Source: Rapana venosa (taxonomy: Eukaryota; Mollusca; Gastropoda; Neogastropoda; Muricidae). From it: a DNA stretch of 64,000 nt. A program made the position numbers and the translations under genes. Below the pieces are notes generated by a model. That model did no database searches. It was given only the letters and a program-made list of their open reading frames with translations, and had not been told where the DNA came from. This document shows positions 48,411 through 63,000 of the stretch, one piece after another (the stretch's first letter is position 1; each line of letters starts with the position of its first letter). Location: contig CM054145.1 of assembly GCA_028751875.1 (NCBI GenBank), forward strand, positions 10,543,740 to 10,607,739, given 5' to 3'.

Positions 48411-49588
48411 CTACTCCATTGATACCCATACTTCTACGCCTACAACTACTACTACCCAACTCCTACTACTCCCCCTGCTAGTAACCTACCCCTTCTTCTT
48501 CACTACTTCCCCTACGACTACCACCAGTAGTACTCTTACTCCTACTCCTCCTCCTCCTCCTACTATTACCCCTAAGATTACCCTTAGTACTACTCTTCCT
48601 ACTACTACACCTATCCCTACTACTCCTACTACTTCCCCAACTATAACCCCAGCTGCTATTCCTACTACTTCACTACTACTACTACTACTACTGCTACTGC
48701 TACTACTACTACTACTACTACTACCTGTAACATTATCCCTAGTATTACTTTTAGTACCACTCCTACCCCTACGATTACCCCTATTACTACTCCTACCCCT
48801 ATTACCCCTACTACTACCCCTGCTCACTACCCCTACGATTACCCCTAGTACTACTCTTTCTACTACTACTCCTACTATTGCCCCTACGACTACTCCTAAT
48901 ACCTCTGCTACTACTCCTAATACTACTGCTACTCCTACAACTACCCCTACGATGACCCCAACCACTACTCTTACTACTACTCCAACCCCTATTATTACTT
49001 GTACTAATACCCCTACTACTATCCCTACTATTAACCCATCTACTACCTCTACTACTACACCTATTACTACACATACTACTTCCCCTACGACTACCACCAG
49101 TACTACTCTTACTCCTACTACTCCTCCTCCTACTATTACCCCTACGATTACCCTTAGTACTACTCTTACTACTACACCTACCCTTACTATTACCCATATT
49201 ACTACCCCTTCTACTACCCCTACTACTACCCCTACTACTAGTCCTACTGTTACTCCTACCCCTTCCACTACCCCTTCTACTACACTTACTACGACTCCCA
49301 ACTCCTATCCCTACTGCTATAATTTCTACTCCTACCTTACTTCTATTCCTACCCTTACTACTACCCCTAGTACTCCTCCTACTACTACGCCTACTAATTC
49401 TCCTATCTTATAATACCATACTACTCATCCTCCTACTATCCATACTTCTCCCCCTCATCCTACCCGACTATATACTTTCTACTAATACACCTATACTACC
49501 TCGCTACTACTCCTACCCTAGTATTGTCCTACTACTACTTCCTCTACTACTACTTTTACGATTACCCCTACTACCACTACTCATGCCC

Positions 49589-49619
<31 letters not shown>

Positions 49620-52231
49620 CCTACTACTACTACCCCTAGTACTACCCTAGGTCAACTACTCCCCCGACTCCTACCACTAACCCTGCTACTACCTTATCCC
49701 TACTCTTACCACTACCCCATTTACTACCCCTTCTACTACACATACTCCTCTTCCTCCTCCTACTACCCCTACTACTTCTACTACTACTCCTACTAGTATC
49801 TCTATCACTTCTAATCCTATACCTACTACTGCACCTAGTACTACTACTACTATTACAGCTATTATTACCCCTACTACTTCCCGTACTACTACTCTCACTA
49901 TTACCATATTTCCCCTCCTACTACTCCTACTGCTACCCCTACTATTACAACTACTATCCTACTCCTACAGCTACGCTAGTGCTGCTCTTTCTATTACTTC
50001 GATCCCTACTCGTATGCTTCTATTACCCCTAGTACAACCCTTATTACTACCCCTACGATTACCCATAGTACTATTCCTACTCCCCCTACTACTACCTGTA
50101 CTCCTTCTACTACCCATACTCCTACTCCTACTACAACACCTACAACTAATCTAAATACTACTCCTACCCCTGCTACTACCCTTACTATAACCCCTACACC
50201 TACTACTACCCTACTCCTTGTACTATCCCTAGTATTACCCCAACTTTTACCCCTACTACAACTCTTCATAGTACTCCTACCCCAACTTTTACCCATGCTA
50301 CTATTCCTACTACTACCCCTAATACTACCACTACTACCACCACTACCACTACTACTCCTACAATTACTTCTTCGATTACCCTTCGATTACCCATACTACT
50401 ACTCCTACCTCTACTACTACCCCTACTTCAACCCCTACTCCTACTAATATCCCTACTGCTATTACTCTTAAGCGTAACATTACTATTACCCATAACCCTA
50501 CTCCTCCTGCCTCTACTTCTCGATATTCCCCTACTTCTACTACTACGCCTACTACTACTTTTTTCCCGAATCCTACTACTTCCATTACTACTCCTACACT
50601 TCTTTTACCCCTAATTCCTATACTACTTCCCCTACTACTACTCCTACTAGTACCCCTCCTCCTCATCCTACAATTACCCTTACTTCTACTATTACCCCTA
50701 CTACTACTACTACCTGTACTCCAACTCTACTCCTTACTACCCCTACTCCTTCTACTACCTTTGCTACTACCCCAAGAACTACTCCTACTACTGCCCTTAC
50801 TGGTACTACTACTCCTATCCCTACTACTGCCCCTACTAGCACCACCACTACCACCACCACTACTACTGCTGCTGCTGCTGCTACGAGGACGACCACGACC
50901 ACTACTACTACTTTTGCTCCTACTCTTACCCCTAGTACTACTCCAACGCCTACTAATACTCCTCTTACTACTACCCATACTACTCATCCACCTACTACCC
51001 ATATTCCTCCTACTACTACCCTTACTACTACTGCTACTACTCTTACTCTACTTTTGCCCCTAATACCTATACTACCTCCACTATTACTACACCTACTAGC
51101 ACCCCTACTCTTCCTACCCCTACAATTACCCCTACTTCTACTATTACCCTTACTCCTACCTCTTCTACTTCATTTGCTTCTACCACTAGAACTACTTCTA
51201 CTACTGCCCCTACTGATACTCCTACTCCTACCCCTACTACTGCCCCTACTACTACTACTACTACTACTACTACTAGCACTACCACTACTACTGCTACTGC
51301 TGCTATGACGACGACCACTACTACTACTACTTTTGCTACTACTCCTACCCCTACCCCTACTACTACTACATAAATGAAATAAATAGTACCCCTAGAACTA
51401 CTCCTACTTTTGCCCCTACTGGTACTAATACTCCTCCTCCTAATCTAACTCCTACTATCCCCAGTACTACTCTTACTCAGACCCCTACTTCTCCTACGCA
51501 GACCACTACTTACTACCCTTACTCCTACTACTACTTCTAGTACTACACTTACTCCTATTACTACCCCTGCTCCAACCCCTATTCCTACTCCATACTACCA
51601 CCCCATACTACTACTACTACTTCTACTACTACTACTACTACTACCCCTACTCCTCATACTCCTACTACCACCCCTACTACAACTGCTACCCTACTCAAAC
51701 CCTTACTCCTACCCTTACTACTAATCCTCCTCCTCCTACTACCCCTACCCAGACCCATACTCCTAGTCCGACTACTTCACCTACCTCTATTCCTACTACT
51801 ACCCCTACCAATAAACCTACCCCTATTACTACTCCAACTCGTACCAAAACACTTACTACTACCCCTGCTACTAATCCTACTAGTACCCGTACTACTACTG
51901 CTACCCCTACTACTACCCCTACTCCTATCCCTACTGCTAATACTCCTACCATTACGCATACTCCCATCGCTACTCCTACTACTATACTAATATTAGTACT
52001 CCTACTAATACCCGTAGTACTACCCCTACCACTACTCTTGCTATTACACCTACCTGCATTCCTACCACTACTATTACCCCTACTACTACTACTACTACTG
52101 CTACTACTACTACTGCTACTACTACTACTGCTGCTGCTACTACTACTGCTGCTATTACTACTACTACAACTACTACTACAACTACTACAACTACTACTAC
52201 AACTACTACAACTACTACTACAACTACTACA

Positions 52232-52275
<44 letters not shown>

Positions 52276-52673
52276 AACCCCTGCTACTACGCCTACTACT
52301 AACCCTAGAACTACCTCTACTACTGCCCCTACTGGTACTACCTTCTACTTCTCTTCTTGCTACTACTCTAACCCCTAGTCCTACCCCTACTACAACCCAT
52401 ACATAAATGAATGAAATAAATACTCCCCCTAGAACTACTCCTACTCAGACTCTTCCGACTACTACTACTTCTACTCAGACCGTTACTATTATACTACTAC
52501 TACACCCCCCCCCCCCTCCCTTCTACTACATCTATTACCCCTTCTACTACTTCGACCCCTATTCCTACTCTACTATTACCCCTATTACTACCTCTACTAT
52601 TACTATTCCCTATTACTATCCCTACTACCTCCCCTACTACTACCCATACTATTACCCTAATACTCCCCTCCTA
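48411..52673 (+). repeat. Higher-order satellite unit 4
   Basis: T 48,411, V about 48,480, G 49,316, C 49,893, S 49,999, D 50,516, M 51,368 and M 52,402. Length about 4.3 kb. The second half includes an (ACT)n/ACTACA block at 52,080-52,277. Confidence 0.83.
52080..52277 (+). repeat. (ACT)n/(ACTACA)n block
   Basis: The purest triplet repeat in the satellite: CTG/CTA units, then alternating ACTACTACA units, then perfect (ACT)n. Confidence 0.9.
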
Positions 52674-55521
52674 CTACTCCATTACTACCTATACTTCTAC
52701 CCCTACTAGTACAACTACTACTACCCAACTCCTACCCCTACTCCTGTTAGTAACCTACCCCTTCTAGTACTCCTACCACTACGACTACGCCTACTTTTAC
52801 CCTAACTACAACTCCATCTACTATTCCTACTACTACCCCTACTACTACTACCCCTACTATTACCTTTACAATTACCCCTAGTACTTGTACTACTATTACC
52901 CCTACTTCTTGTACTACTCCTACCCCTACAATTACCCATATTACCCCTCCTACTACCCCTGCTACTACTTCTACGATTACCCCTAGTACTAATCTTTCTA
53001 CTACTACTCCTACTATTGCCTCTACTAATACCTCAACTACTGCTCCTAATACTACTGCTACTCCTACGATTACCTTTACCACTACTAATACTACTGCTCC
53101 AACCCCCACTATTACCTGTTCTACTATTCCTCGTAGTACTCCTACTACTACCCTTACTACTACAGCTCCTATTTACTACACATACTACTTCCCCTACTAC
53201 TACCATCACTACTACTCTTACTCCTACTCCTCCTACTATTACCCCTACGATTACCATTAGTGCTACTCTTACTACTACCCCTACCCCTACTTTGACCCGT
53301 ATTACCCCTTCTACTACCCCTACTACTATTCCTACTGTTACTCCTACCCCTTCTACTACACTTACTACGACTCCCTACTCCATACCTACTGCTAGAATTT
53401 CTACTCTTACCCTACTTCTACTCCTACCCCTACTACTACTCCTACTAATTCCTACTCTTACTATTACCCATACAAATCCTACTACCCATTCTACTCCTAC
53501 TTCCTCTACTGCTACTCTTACTACTACTCCTACCCCTACTATTACCTCTGCTACTGCTACTACTCCTACCCCTAGTACTGTCCCTACTCCTACTGCTTCC
53601 TATTACCACTACTCCTACCATTACCCTATTACTACTTCCCTTACTCCTACCCCTTCTACTACACATACTACTACTACTCTCCTACTACTAACCGTACTGC
53701 CACTATTACTACTTCTACTACTCCTCCTACTATTATCTCTATCACTTCTACTCCAACCCCTACAGCTACACCTAATACTACTCCTACTATTATCGCTACT
53801 ATTACCCCTACTTCTTCCCGTACCACTACCTTCACTATTACCATATTCACCCCCCCCCCCCTACTTCTCCTTCTGCTACCCCTAATGCTACCCCTACTAT
53901 TACAACAACTACTATCCTACTAATACAGCTACCCCTAGTGCTACTCTTTCTACTACTTCGATCCCTTCTCTTACGCTACTATTACCGCTAACACTACCCC
54001 TACTGCTACCCCTACGATTACCCCAAGTGCTATTTTTACTGCTACTCGTACTCCCACTACTACTTCCTCTACTCCTACAACTACCCCTACAACTACTCTT
54101 AATACTACTCCTACACCTACTACTTCCCCTGCTACAATCCCTAACTACTACCCTTACTACAACCCCTACTAGTACACCTGCTACTACTCTACTCCTTGTA
54201 CTACCCTTAATATTTCCCCTACTTTTACGCTACTATTACCCCTCATAGTACTCCTAACCCTACTACTACTACCACCCCTACTACTACCATCACTACTACT
54301 CCTATAATGACCCCTACGATTACCCTTAGTACTACCATTAGTACACCCCTATTCCTACTACTGCTCCTACTTCAACCCCAACATCTACTACTATCCCTAC
54401 TGCTATACTACATTACTATTACCCCTACTTTTACCCTGCTGCTACTCCTACTACTACTCCTACCCCTGCTACTATACTACCTACTACTCATTACCCTACT
54501 ACAACCCTACTCCTACCACTACTACCCCTACGACTACCCCTACTATTACCCTTATTACTACCCCCCTACTAATACCCCTACTCCTAACCGTACTACTACC
54601 CCTGCTCCTACCCCAACTCCTACTACTATCCCTGCTCCTATCCCAACTCCTACTATCCGTACCACTACTGCTACCCCTAATACCCATACCTCTACTGCTA
54701 TCCCTACTCCTTCTCCTACCCCTATTCCTACCTCTGCGCCTACCCCTACTCCTCCTGCCTCTACTTCTCAATATCACCCTACTCCTACTACTATCCCTAC
54801 TATTTTCCCTAATCCTATACTTCAACGACTACTACTCATACTGTGCTTCTGCCCCTAATACCAATACTACTTCCCTCTACTACTACCCCTACTACCACCC
54901 CTATTCCTCCTCCTACCCCTGCTATTACCCCTACTCCTACACCCCTACTACTACCTGTATCCTACCCTACTCCTCGTACTCATATTACCCTACTACTACC
55001 CCTATTCCTGCCCCTTCTACTACTACCCCTAAAACAACTCCTACTACTGCCCCTACTAGTACTGCTACTACTCCTGCCCCTATTACTGTCCCTACTGGTA
55101 CTACTACTCCTACTACTGCCCTACTGGTACTACTACTACTACTACTTTTGCTGATGCTACGACTACTACTATTACTACTACATTTGCTACTATTCCTACC
55201 CCTTCTACTACAACCCATCCTTAAATAAATGAAATAAATAGTACCCCTAGAACTACTACTACTGCCCCTACTGGTACTACTATTACTCCTCCTACTCAAC
55301 ACCTACTGCTACTCCTACCCCCAGTACTACTCCTACTCAGACCCCTACTACTACCACTACTCCTACTCAGACCCCTACTCCTACTACCACTTCTACTACC
55401 TGTACTATTACCCCTACTAACTACTTCTAACCCTATTCCTACCTCTACTGTAACCTCTATTACTACCTTTACTATTACTATTCCTACTACTATCCCTACT
55501 ATTACCCAAATACTCCCTCCA
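52674..55521 (+). repeat. Higher-order satellite unit 5
   Basis: Complete marker set: T 52,674, V about 52,750, G 53,391, C 53,831, S 53,958, D 54,764, M 55,220. Length about 2.85 kb, close to unit 1. Confidence 0.85.
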
Positions 55522-56941
55522 ACTACTCCATTGCTACCTAACTTCTACCCCTACTAGTACAACTACTACTACCCTACTCCTACCCTGCTAGTAACCTACC
55601 CCTTCTAGTACTCCTACCACTACTAGTACCCCTACTTTCACCCTAACTACAACCCCAGCTACTATTCCTACTACTTCCACTTCTACTACCTGTACCTTTA
55701 TCCCTAGTACGACTCAGTACTACTCCTACCCCTACTTACCCTACGATTACTACTCCTACCCCTACTTTTACCCCTACTACTATCCCTGCTACTACTCCTA
55801 CGATTACCCCTAGTACTACTCTTTCTACTAGTACTCCTACTACCTCTGCTACTATTCCTAATACTACTGCCACTCCTACAACTACCCCTACTATTACCCC
55901 ATCTCCTACCCCTTCCACTACACATACTACTACTACCCCTTCTACTACACATACTCCTCCTCCTCCTACCCCTACTACTATTCCTACTAGTATCTCTATC
56001 ACTTCTACTCCTACTCCTACTACTACACCTAGTACTACTACTATTCTCGCTACTATTACCCCTACTACTTCTCGTACTACTACCCTCACTATTACCATAT
56101 TTCCACCTTCTACTTCTACTGCTTCCCTACTACTACTCCTACTATTACAACAACTACTATCCTACTCCTACAGCTACCCGTAGTGCTACTCTTTCTACTT
56201 CTTCGATCCCTACTCTTACGCTACTATTACCCCTAATACTTCCCCTACTACTACCTCTACGATTACCCTAAGTGCTATTCTTACTGCTACTTTTACTCTC
56301 CCTACTACCACCTCTATTCCTTCTACTACCCCTACAACTACTCTTACTACTACTCCGACCCTACTATTTCCCCTACTAGTACACCTATTACTACTGTACT
56401 CCTTGTACTAACCCTACTACTACCCCTCATAGTACTCCTACTTTTACCCTTACTAGTACCCATGATACTACTACTACTACCCCTTATACCACCACCACAA
56501 ATCCTCCTACAATTACCCTTACATTACCCTTAGCAATACCCCTACTACTACTACCTTATTACTACTCCTAGTACTGCTCCTTCTTCAAACCCTACTCCTA
56601 CTGCTATCCCTACTGCTACTACTCCTACTCGTAACATTACTATTATCCCTACTTTTACCCCTGCTACTACTCCTACTTCAACCCTACTACTACTCTTAAT
56701 ACTACTCCTACTATTACCCCTGCTACTACTCCTACTACTCATAGCCCTACTACAACCCTACTCCTACCCCTACTATGACCATTATCGTTACTCCTACTAA
56801 TACCCCTACCCGTACTCCTACCCCAACTCCTCCTCCTACTACTATCCCTACCACTACTTCTACCCCTACTGCTAGCCCTACTCATACCCGTACCCTACTA
56901 ATACCCCTTCTCCTATCCCTACTGCAACCCCTACCCCTATT

Positions 56942-57215
56942 GATGTATGGAATTTATATAGCGCTGAATCTTGTAAAGCAACAAATCAAAGCGTTCAGAT
57001 GACTTTTTTTTCCGAGGATAATGGAATAAGCACTCATGTGCTTTTTCACATCCAGTCCACGTGTGTATGCGGTTTTGTGAATTTTGTCATCTGTTCCCAC
57101 CGGCACACAATGGCCTACTCTATCAAAAAGCGGAACAGGATTTAACGTGTGCGCAAGATGTTCTGCATGCGTTTGCACACGGGGCCTCGGTTTATAGTCT
57201 CATCCGAAGGACTTT
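56942..57215 (-). mobile_element. SINE insertion in satellite, copy h
   Basis: About 274 bases on the minus strand with the same 5' start as copy g (AGTCCTTCGGATGAGACTA). It contains the core and a distal AAGCACATGAGTGCTTATTC block that copy g lacks, then the shared 3' tail CAGCGCTATATAAATTCCAT. It is flanked by a 5-base duplication CTATT (56,937-56,941 and 57,216-57,220). It lies opposite to the satellite direction, unlike copy g, so the two are independent insertions. Confidence 0.85.
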
Positions 57216-59380
57216 CTATTCCTACCACTACTCCTCCTGCCCCTCTCGATATACCCTACTACCCCTACCAGTACTCCTCCTACTCCTTCTACCCCTACTA
57301 CTACTATCCCTATTCCTACCCCTTCTACTACTTCTACTACTGCCCCTACTGGTACTACTACTTCTACTGGTACTACTACTAGTACTACTACTGCCCCTAC
57401 TGGTACTACTACTACTACTACTACTACTACTGGTACTACTACTTCTACTACTACCCCTACTACAACCTACACATAAAATAATAAATACTACCCCTAGAAC
57501 TCCTCCTACTGCCCCTACTGGTACTACTACTCCTCCTCCTCTAACACCTATTGCTACTCCTACCCCACTACTTCTACTCAGACCCCCACTACTACTTCTA
57601 CTCACACCCCTACTACTACACCTACCACTCCTAATCAGACTCCTACCCTTCTACTACTCCTACTCAGACTCCTACTACCACCACTATAAACTACTCTCCT
57701 ACTACCCACACTACATTCTACTACCCTTTTAATGTTCTTTACCTCCCACTGCTACTTCTACCCCTATTCCTACCTCTACTGTTACACCTATTGCAACCTC
57801 TACTTTTTACTATTCTACTAACTATCCCAACTATTACCCCTACTACCTCCCCTACTACTACCCATACTATTACCCTAATACTCCCCTCCTACTACTCCTA
57901 CCCCTTCGATTACCCCTACGATTACCCCTATTACTACTCCTATTACCCCTACTACTATTACTATCCATGCTACTAGTCCTACAATTACCCCTAAAACTCT
58001 TTCTATTCCTCCTCCTACTATTGCCCCTACTTCTACCCCTACTACCTCTGCTACTACTCCTAATACTCTGTTACCCTACTACTACCTCTGCTACTCCTCC
58101 TAATTTTCTACTGCTACGCCTACGACTACCCCTACCACAACTCTGACGACTACTCCAACCCCTACCATTACCTGTACAATTACCCCTACTACTATCCCTA
58201 CTATTAACCCTATTATTACCCCTACCCCTTGTAGTACTCCTACTCCTACTACTACACCTATTACTACACATACTACTTCCCCTACTACTACCACCACTAC
58301 TACTCGTACTCCTGCTACTATTATTACCCCTACGATTACCCTTAGTACTACTCTTACTACTACCCCTATTATTACCTGTATTACTACCCCTTTTACTACC
58401 AATGCTGCTACCCATAATAACTCTCCTACTGTTACTCCTACCCCTACTACTACCCCTTCTACTACAGTTACTACGACTCCCTACTCCTACTATCCCTACT
58501 GCTAGAATTTCTACTCCGACACTACTTCTACTCCTACCCTTACTATTACCCCTACTACTCCGAATACTACGCCTACTGATACTCCCCCTCCTACTACCAC
58601 CCATACTACTCCCCCTCCTACTACCCTACTACTACTCTTACTAACTACTACTCCTACCCCTACTATTACACCTACTACTACCTCTGCTACTACTCCTACC
58701 CGTAGTACTGTCGTTAATCCTACTACTTCTACTACTACTCCTACGAGTACCCCACTACTCCTACTACCACTACTCCTGCCCCTTCTACTGCCACTACTAC
58801 TACTACTACAACCTACTCCTACCCCTACCCTACTAATCCCCCGACTCCTACCACTACCTGCTACTACTTTACCGCTACTCCTATCCCTTCTACTACACAT
58901 ACTCCTACTACTACCCCTACTCGTACCTCTATCACTTCTACTCCTACCGCTACAGTTCACCTAGTACTACCATACTACTGCTACTACTACCTCTACTACT
59001 TCCCGTACTACTACCCTCACTATTACCATACTTCCCTCTCCTACTTCTACTGCTACCCCTACTCCTCCTCCTACTATTACAACAACTACTATCCTACTCC
59101 TACCGCTATCTCTAGTGCTACTCTTTCTACTATTTCGATCCATACTCTTACGCGACTATTACCCCTACTACTACCCCTACGATTACCCCTAGTACTATTC
59201 TTACAACTACTCCTATTCCCCCTTCTACTACCTCTACTCCTACTACCCATATTACTTCTCCTATTACTACCCCTACAACTACTCTAAATACTACTACTAC
59301 TACCCTTACTACAACCCTTACTAGTACACCTACTACTACTCTACTCCTTGTACTACCCTAATATTACCCCCACTACTACC

Positions 59381-59500
59381 CCTCATAGTACTCCTACTTT
59401 TACCCTTACTACTACCCCTCATAGTACTCCTACCCCTACTTTTACCCTTACTACTACCCCTCATAGTACTCCTACCCCTACTTTTACCCTTACTACTACC
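59381..59500 (+). repeat. 36-42-bp minisatellite, three copies
   Basis: CCTCATAGTACTCCTAC at 59,381, 59,417 and 59,459, each followed by CTTTTACCCTTACTACTAC. A related pair lies at about 62,929-62,985. Confidence 0.85.
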
Positions 59501-60057
59501 CTACTACTTCCCTTACTACTACCACCACTGCTACTCGTACAATCACCCCTACGATTACCCTTAGTACTACCGCTACTACTACTCCTACCCTTAGTACAAC
59601 CCTTACTCCTACTACTACTTTTGCGACTACTCCTACCCCTACTACATCCTATACATAAATAAATGAAATAAATACTACCCCTAGAACTTCTACTGCTTCC
59701 ATTGGTAATCTTACTACTCCTACTTCTGCTCCTACTGGTACTACTACTACTATTACTCCTGCTCTAACACCTACTACTACTCCTACCCCCACTACTTCTC
59801 TTACTCAGACCCCTACTACTACTACACCTACTACTCAGACTCCTACCCTTCTACTACTCCTACTCAGACCCCTACTACTACCACCACTACAACTACTCAT
59901 ACACAGACCCCTACTCCTACTCCCCCTTCTACCACCTGTACTATAAACCCTACTACTACTTCTTCCCCTATTTCTACCTCTACTATTACTATTCCTACTA
60001 CTGTCCCTACTACCTCCCCTACTACTACCCATACTATTACCCTACAACTCCCCTCCT

Positions 60058-63000
60058 ACTACTCCATTGCTACCCATACTTCTACCCCTACTAGTACAAC
60101 AACTACTACCCTACTCCTACCCCTACTACTACCCCTGCTAGTAATCTAACCCTTCTAGTACTCCTACCACTACTACTACCCCTACTTTTACATCAGCTAC
60201 TATTCCTATTACCTCCCCTACTACTACTAGTACCTCTACTACTACCTGTACCATTACTCCTAGAACTACTTTTAGTACTACTCCTACCCCTTCGATTAAC
60301 CCAACGATTACCCATATTACTACTCCTACTCTTACTACTACCCCTAATAGTTCCCCTGCTACTACTTCTTCGATTACCCCCAGTACTACTCTTTCTACTC
60401 CTACTCCTACTATTACCCCTACTATTACTCCTACTACCTCTGCTACTCCTACAACTACCCCTACGATTACCCCTACCACTACTCTTACTACTACTCCAAC
60501 CCCTACTATTACCTGTACTATTACCCCTACTACTATCCCTACTATTTACCCTATTATTACCCCTACTACTACCCCTCGTATTACTCCTACCCCTACTAGT
60601 ACCCCTGCTACTACACCTATTACTACACATACTACTTCCCCTACTACAACCACCAATACTACTCCTACTATTACCCCTACGATTACCCTTAGTACTACTC
60701 TTACTACTACCCCTACTATTACCTGTATCACTACCCTTTCTACTACCCCTGCTACTACCCCTACTACTACTCCTACTGTTACTCCTAGCCCCACTGCACC
60801 CCTACTACTACACTTACTACGACTACTTCCCATACTACTACCCTCATTATTACCATATTTCCCCCTCCTACTTCTACTGCTACCCCTAAAATAACAACTA
60901 CTATCCTACTCCTACAGCTACCCTTAGTGCTACTCTTTCTACTCCTTCAATCCCTACTCTTACGCTAATACTAACCATACTACTACCCCTACGATTACCC
61001 CCATTACTATTCTTACTCCTCCTCCTACTCCCCCTACTACTACCTCTACTCCTACTACCCGTACTACTACGCCTACTACTACCCCTACAACAAATCCTAC
61101 CACTTACTCTACTACAACCCGTACTACTACAACCCCTACTAGTATACCTACAACTACTCTACTCCTTGTACTACCCCTAATATTGCCCCTGCTTCTACCC
61201 CTCATAGTCATCCTACCCCTACTTTTACCCTTACTGCTACCCATGCTACCACTCCTACTACTACCCCTACTACTTCCCCTACTACTACCACCACTACTAC
61301 TCCTACAATTACCCCTACGATTACCCTTAGTACTACCGCTACTACTACCCCTACTACTACACTTAGTACAACCCCTACTCCTAGTACTCCTCCTACTTCA
61401 ACCCCTACTCCTACTACTATCCCTACTAATCCTACTCGTAACATTACTATTACCCCTGGTACTACTCCTACCCCTACTAGTACTACTCTTAATACTACTC
61501 CTGCCTCTACTCCTACCCCTACTGATACCTTCACCAGAATCCCTACTAGTACATCTACTACTACTCTACTCCTTGTACTACCCCTAATTTTACCCCTACT
61601 ACTACCCCTCATAGTACTCATACACCTACTTTCACCCTTACTACTACCCATGCTACTACCCCTACTACTACACTTACTACGACTCCCTACTCCTACTACT
61701 ATCCCTACTCCTAGAATTTCTACTACTACTCTTCTATTCCTACTACTACCCTTACTATTACTCCTACTACTACGCCTACTAATACTACTCTTATTACTAC
61801 CCATACTACTTCCTCCTACTACTACCCAGACTCCTCCTCCTACCCTTACTACTCTTACTACTACTCTTACTACTACTCTTACCCCTAGTTCTGTCCCTAC
61901 TCCTACTACTTCCCTTACTACTACTCCTACGATTACCCCTACTACTCCTACTACCACTACTCCTGCCCCTACTACTACCACCCTACTACTTCTCCTACCC
62001 CTACGACTACCTTACTCCTACTACTCCCCTGACTACCCCTGCTACTACTACCCCTGGTACTACCTTACCCCTATTCGTACCACTACCCCTATTACTAACA
62101 CCCCTACTACTACCACTACTATTACCCCTACTCCTACCCCTTCTACGACACATACTACTTCTGCTCCTCCTACTACTACTCCTACTCGTATCTCTACCAC
62201 TTCTACTCCTACCCCCGGTAACACCTACTATCACCGCTATTATTACCCCTACTACTTCCCGTACTACTACCCTCACTATTACCATATTTCCCCCTCCTAC
62301 TTCTCCAACTGCTACCCCAACCACTACCCCTACTATTACAACTACTTTCCTACTCCTACAGCTACCCCTAGTGCTACTCTTTCTACTACTTCGATCCCTA
62401 CTCTTAAACTACTACTACTACTACTACTACCCGTACTACTACTCCTACTACTACCCCTACTACTTCTCCTACTACTACCACCATTACTACTTACACAATC
62501 ACCCCTACGATTACCCTTAGTAATAATAATAATAATAATAATAACAATGTATGGAATTTATATAGCACTGAATCTAGTAAAGTAAACAAATCAAAGTGCT
62601 TGCATTCAAATCATTCACACGCATGCAACCATCCATAAATATCAAGAAAAACAATATCAAATTTATATACACAACACACTTAGTGGTGGAGGTGAAAGCA
62701 GCTATTCAGAAGTAGGAACAGATAACAGTACTACCGCTACTCCTCCTCCTACCCCTACTACTAGTACATTTAGTACAACCCCTACTCCTAGTACTGCTCC
62801 TACTTCAACCCCTACTCCTATCCCTACTGCTACTACTCGTAATACTACTATTACCCCTGCTACTGCCCCTACTACTACTACACTTAGTACTACCCCTACT
62901 CCTACCCTACTAATACCCCTCATAGTACTTCTACCCTTACTTTTACCCCTCATAGTACTTCTACCCTTACTTTTACCCGTACTACTACCCATGCTACTAC

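Larger units (their letters stand above)
55522..60057 (+). repeat. Higher-order satellite units 6a and 6b, partly deleted
   Basis: T 55,522, V about 55,590, C 56,083, S 56,203, SINE 56,942-57,215, D 57,243, M 57,472. A truncated T region near 57,890 is followed by G 58,501, C 59,016, S 59,135 and M 59,654. Two units thus overlap with marker losses. Confidence 0.8.
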
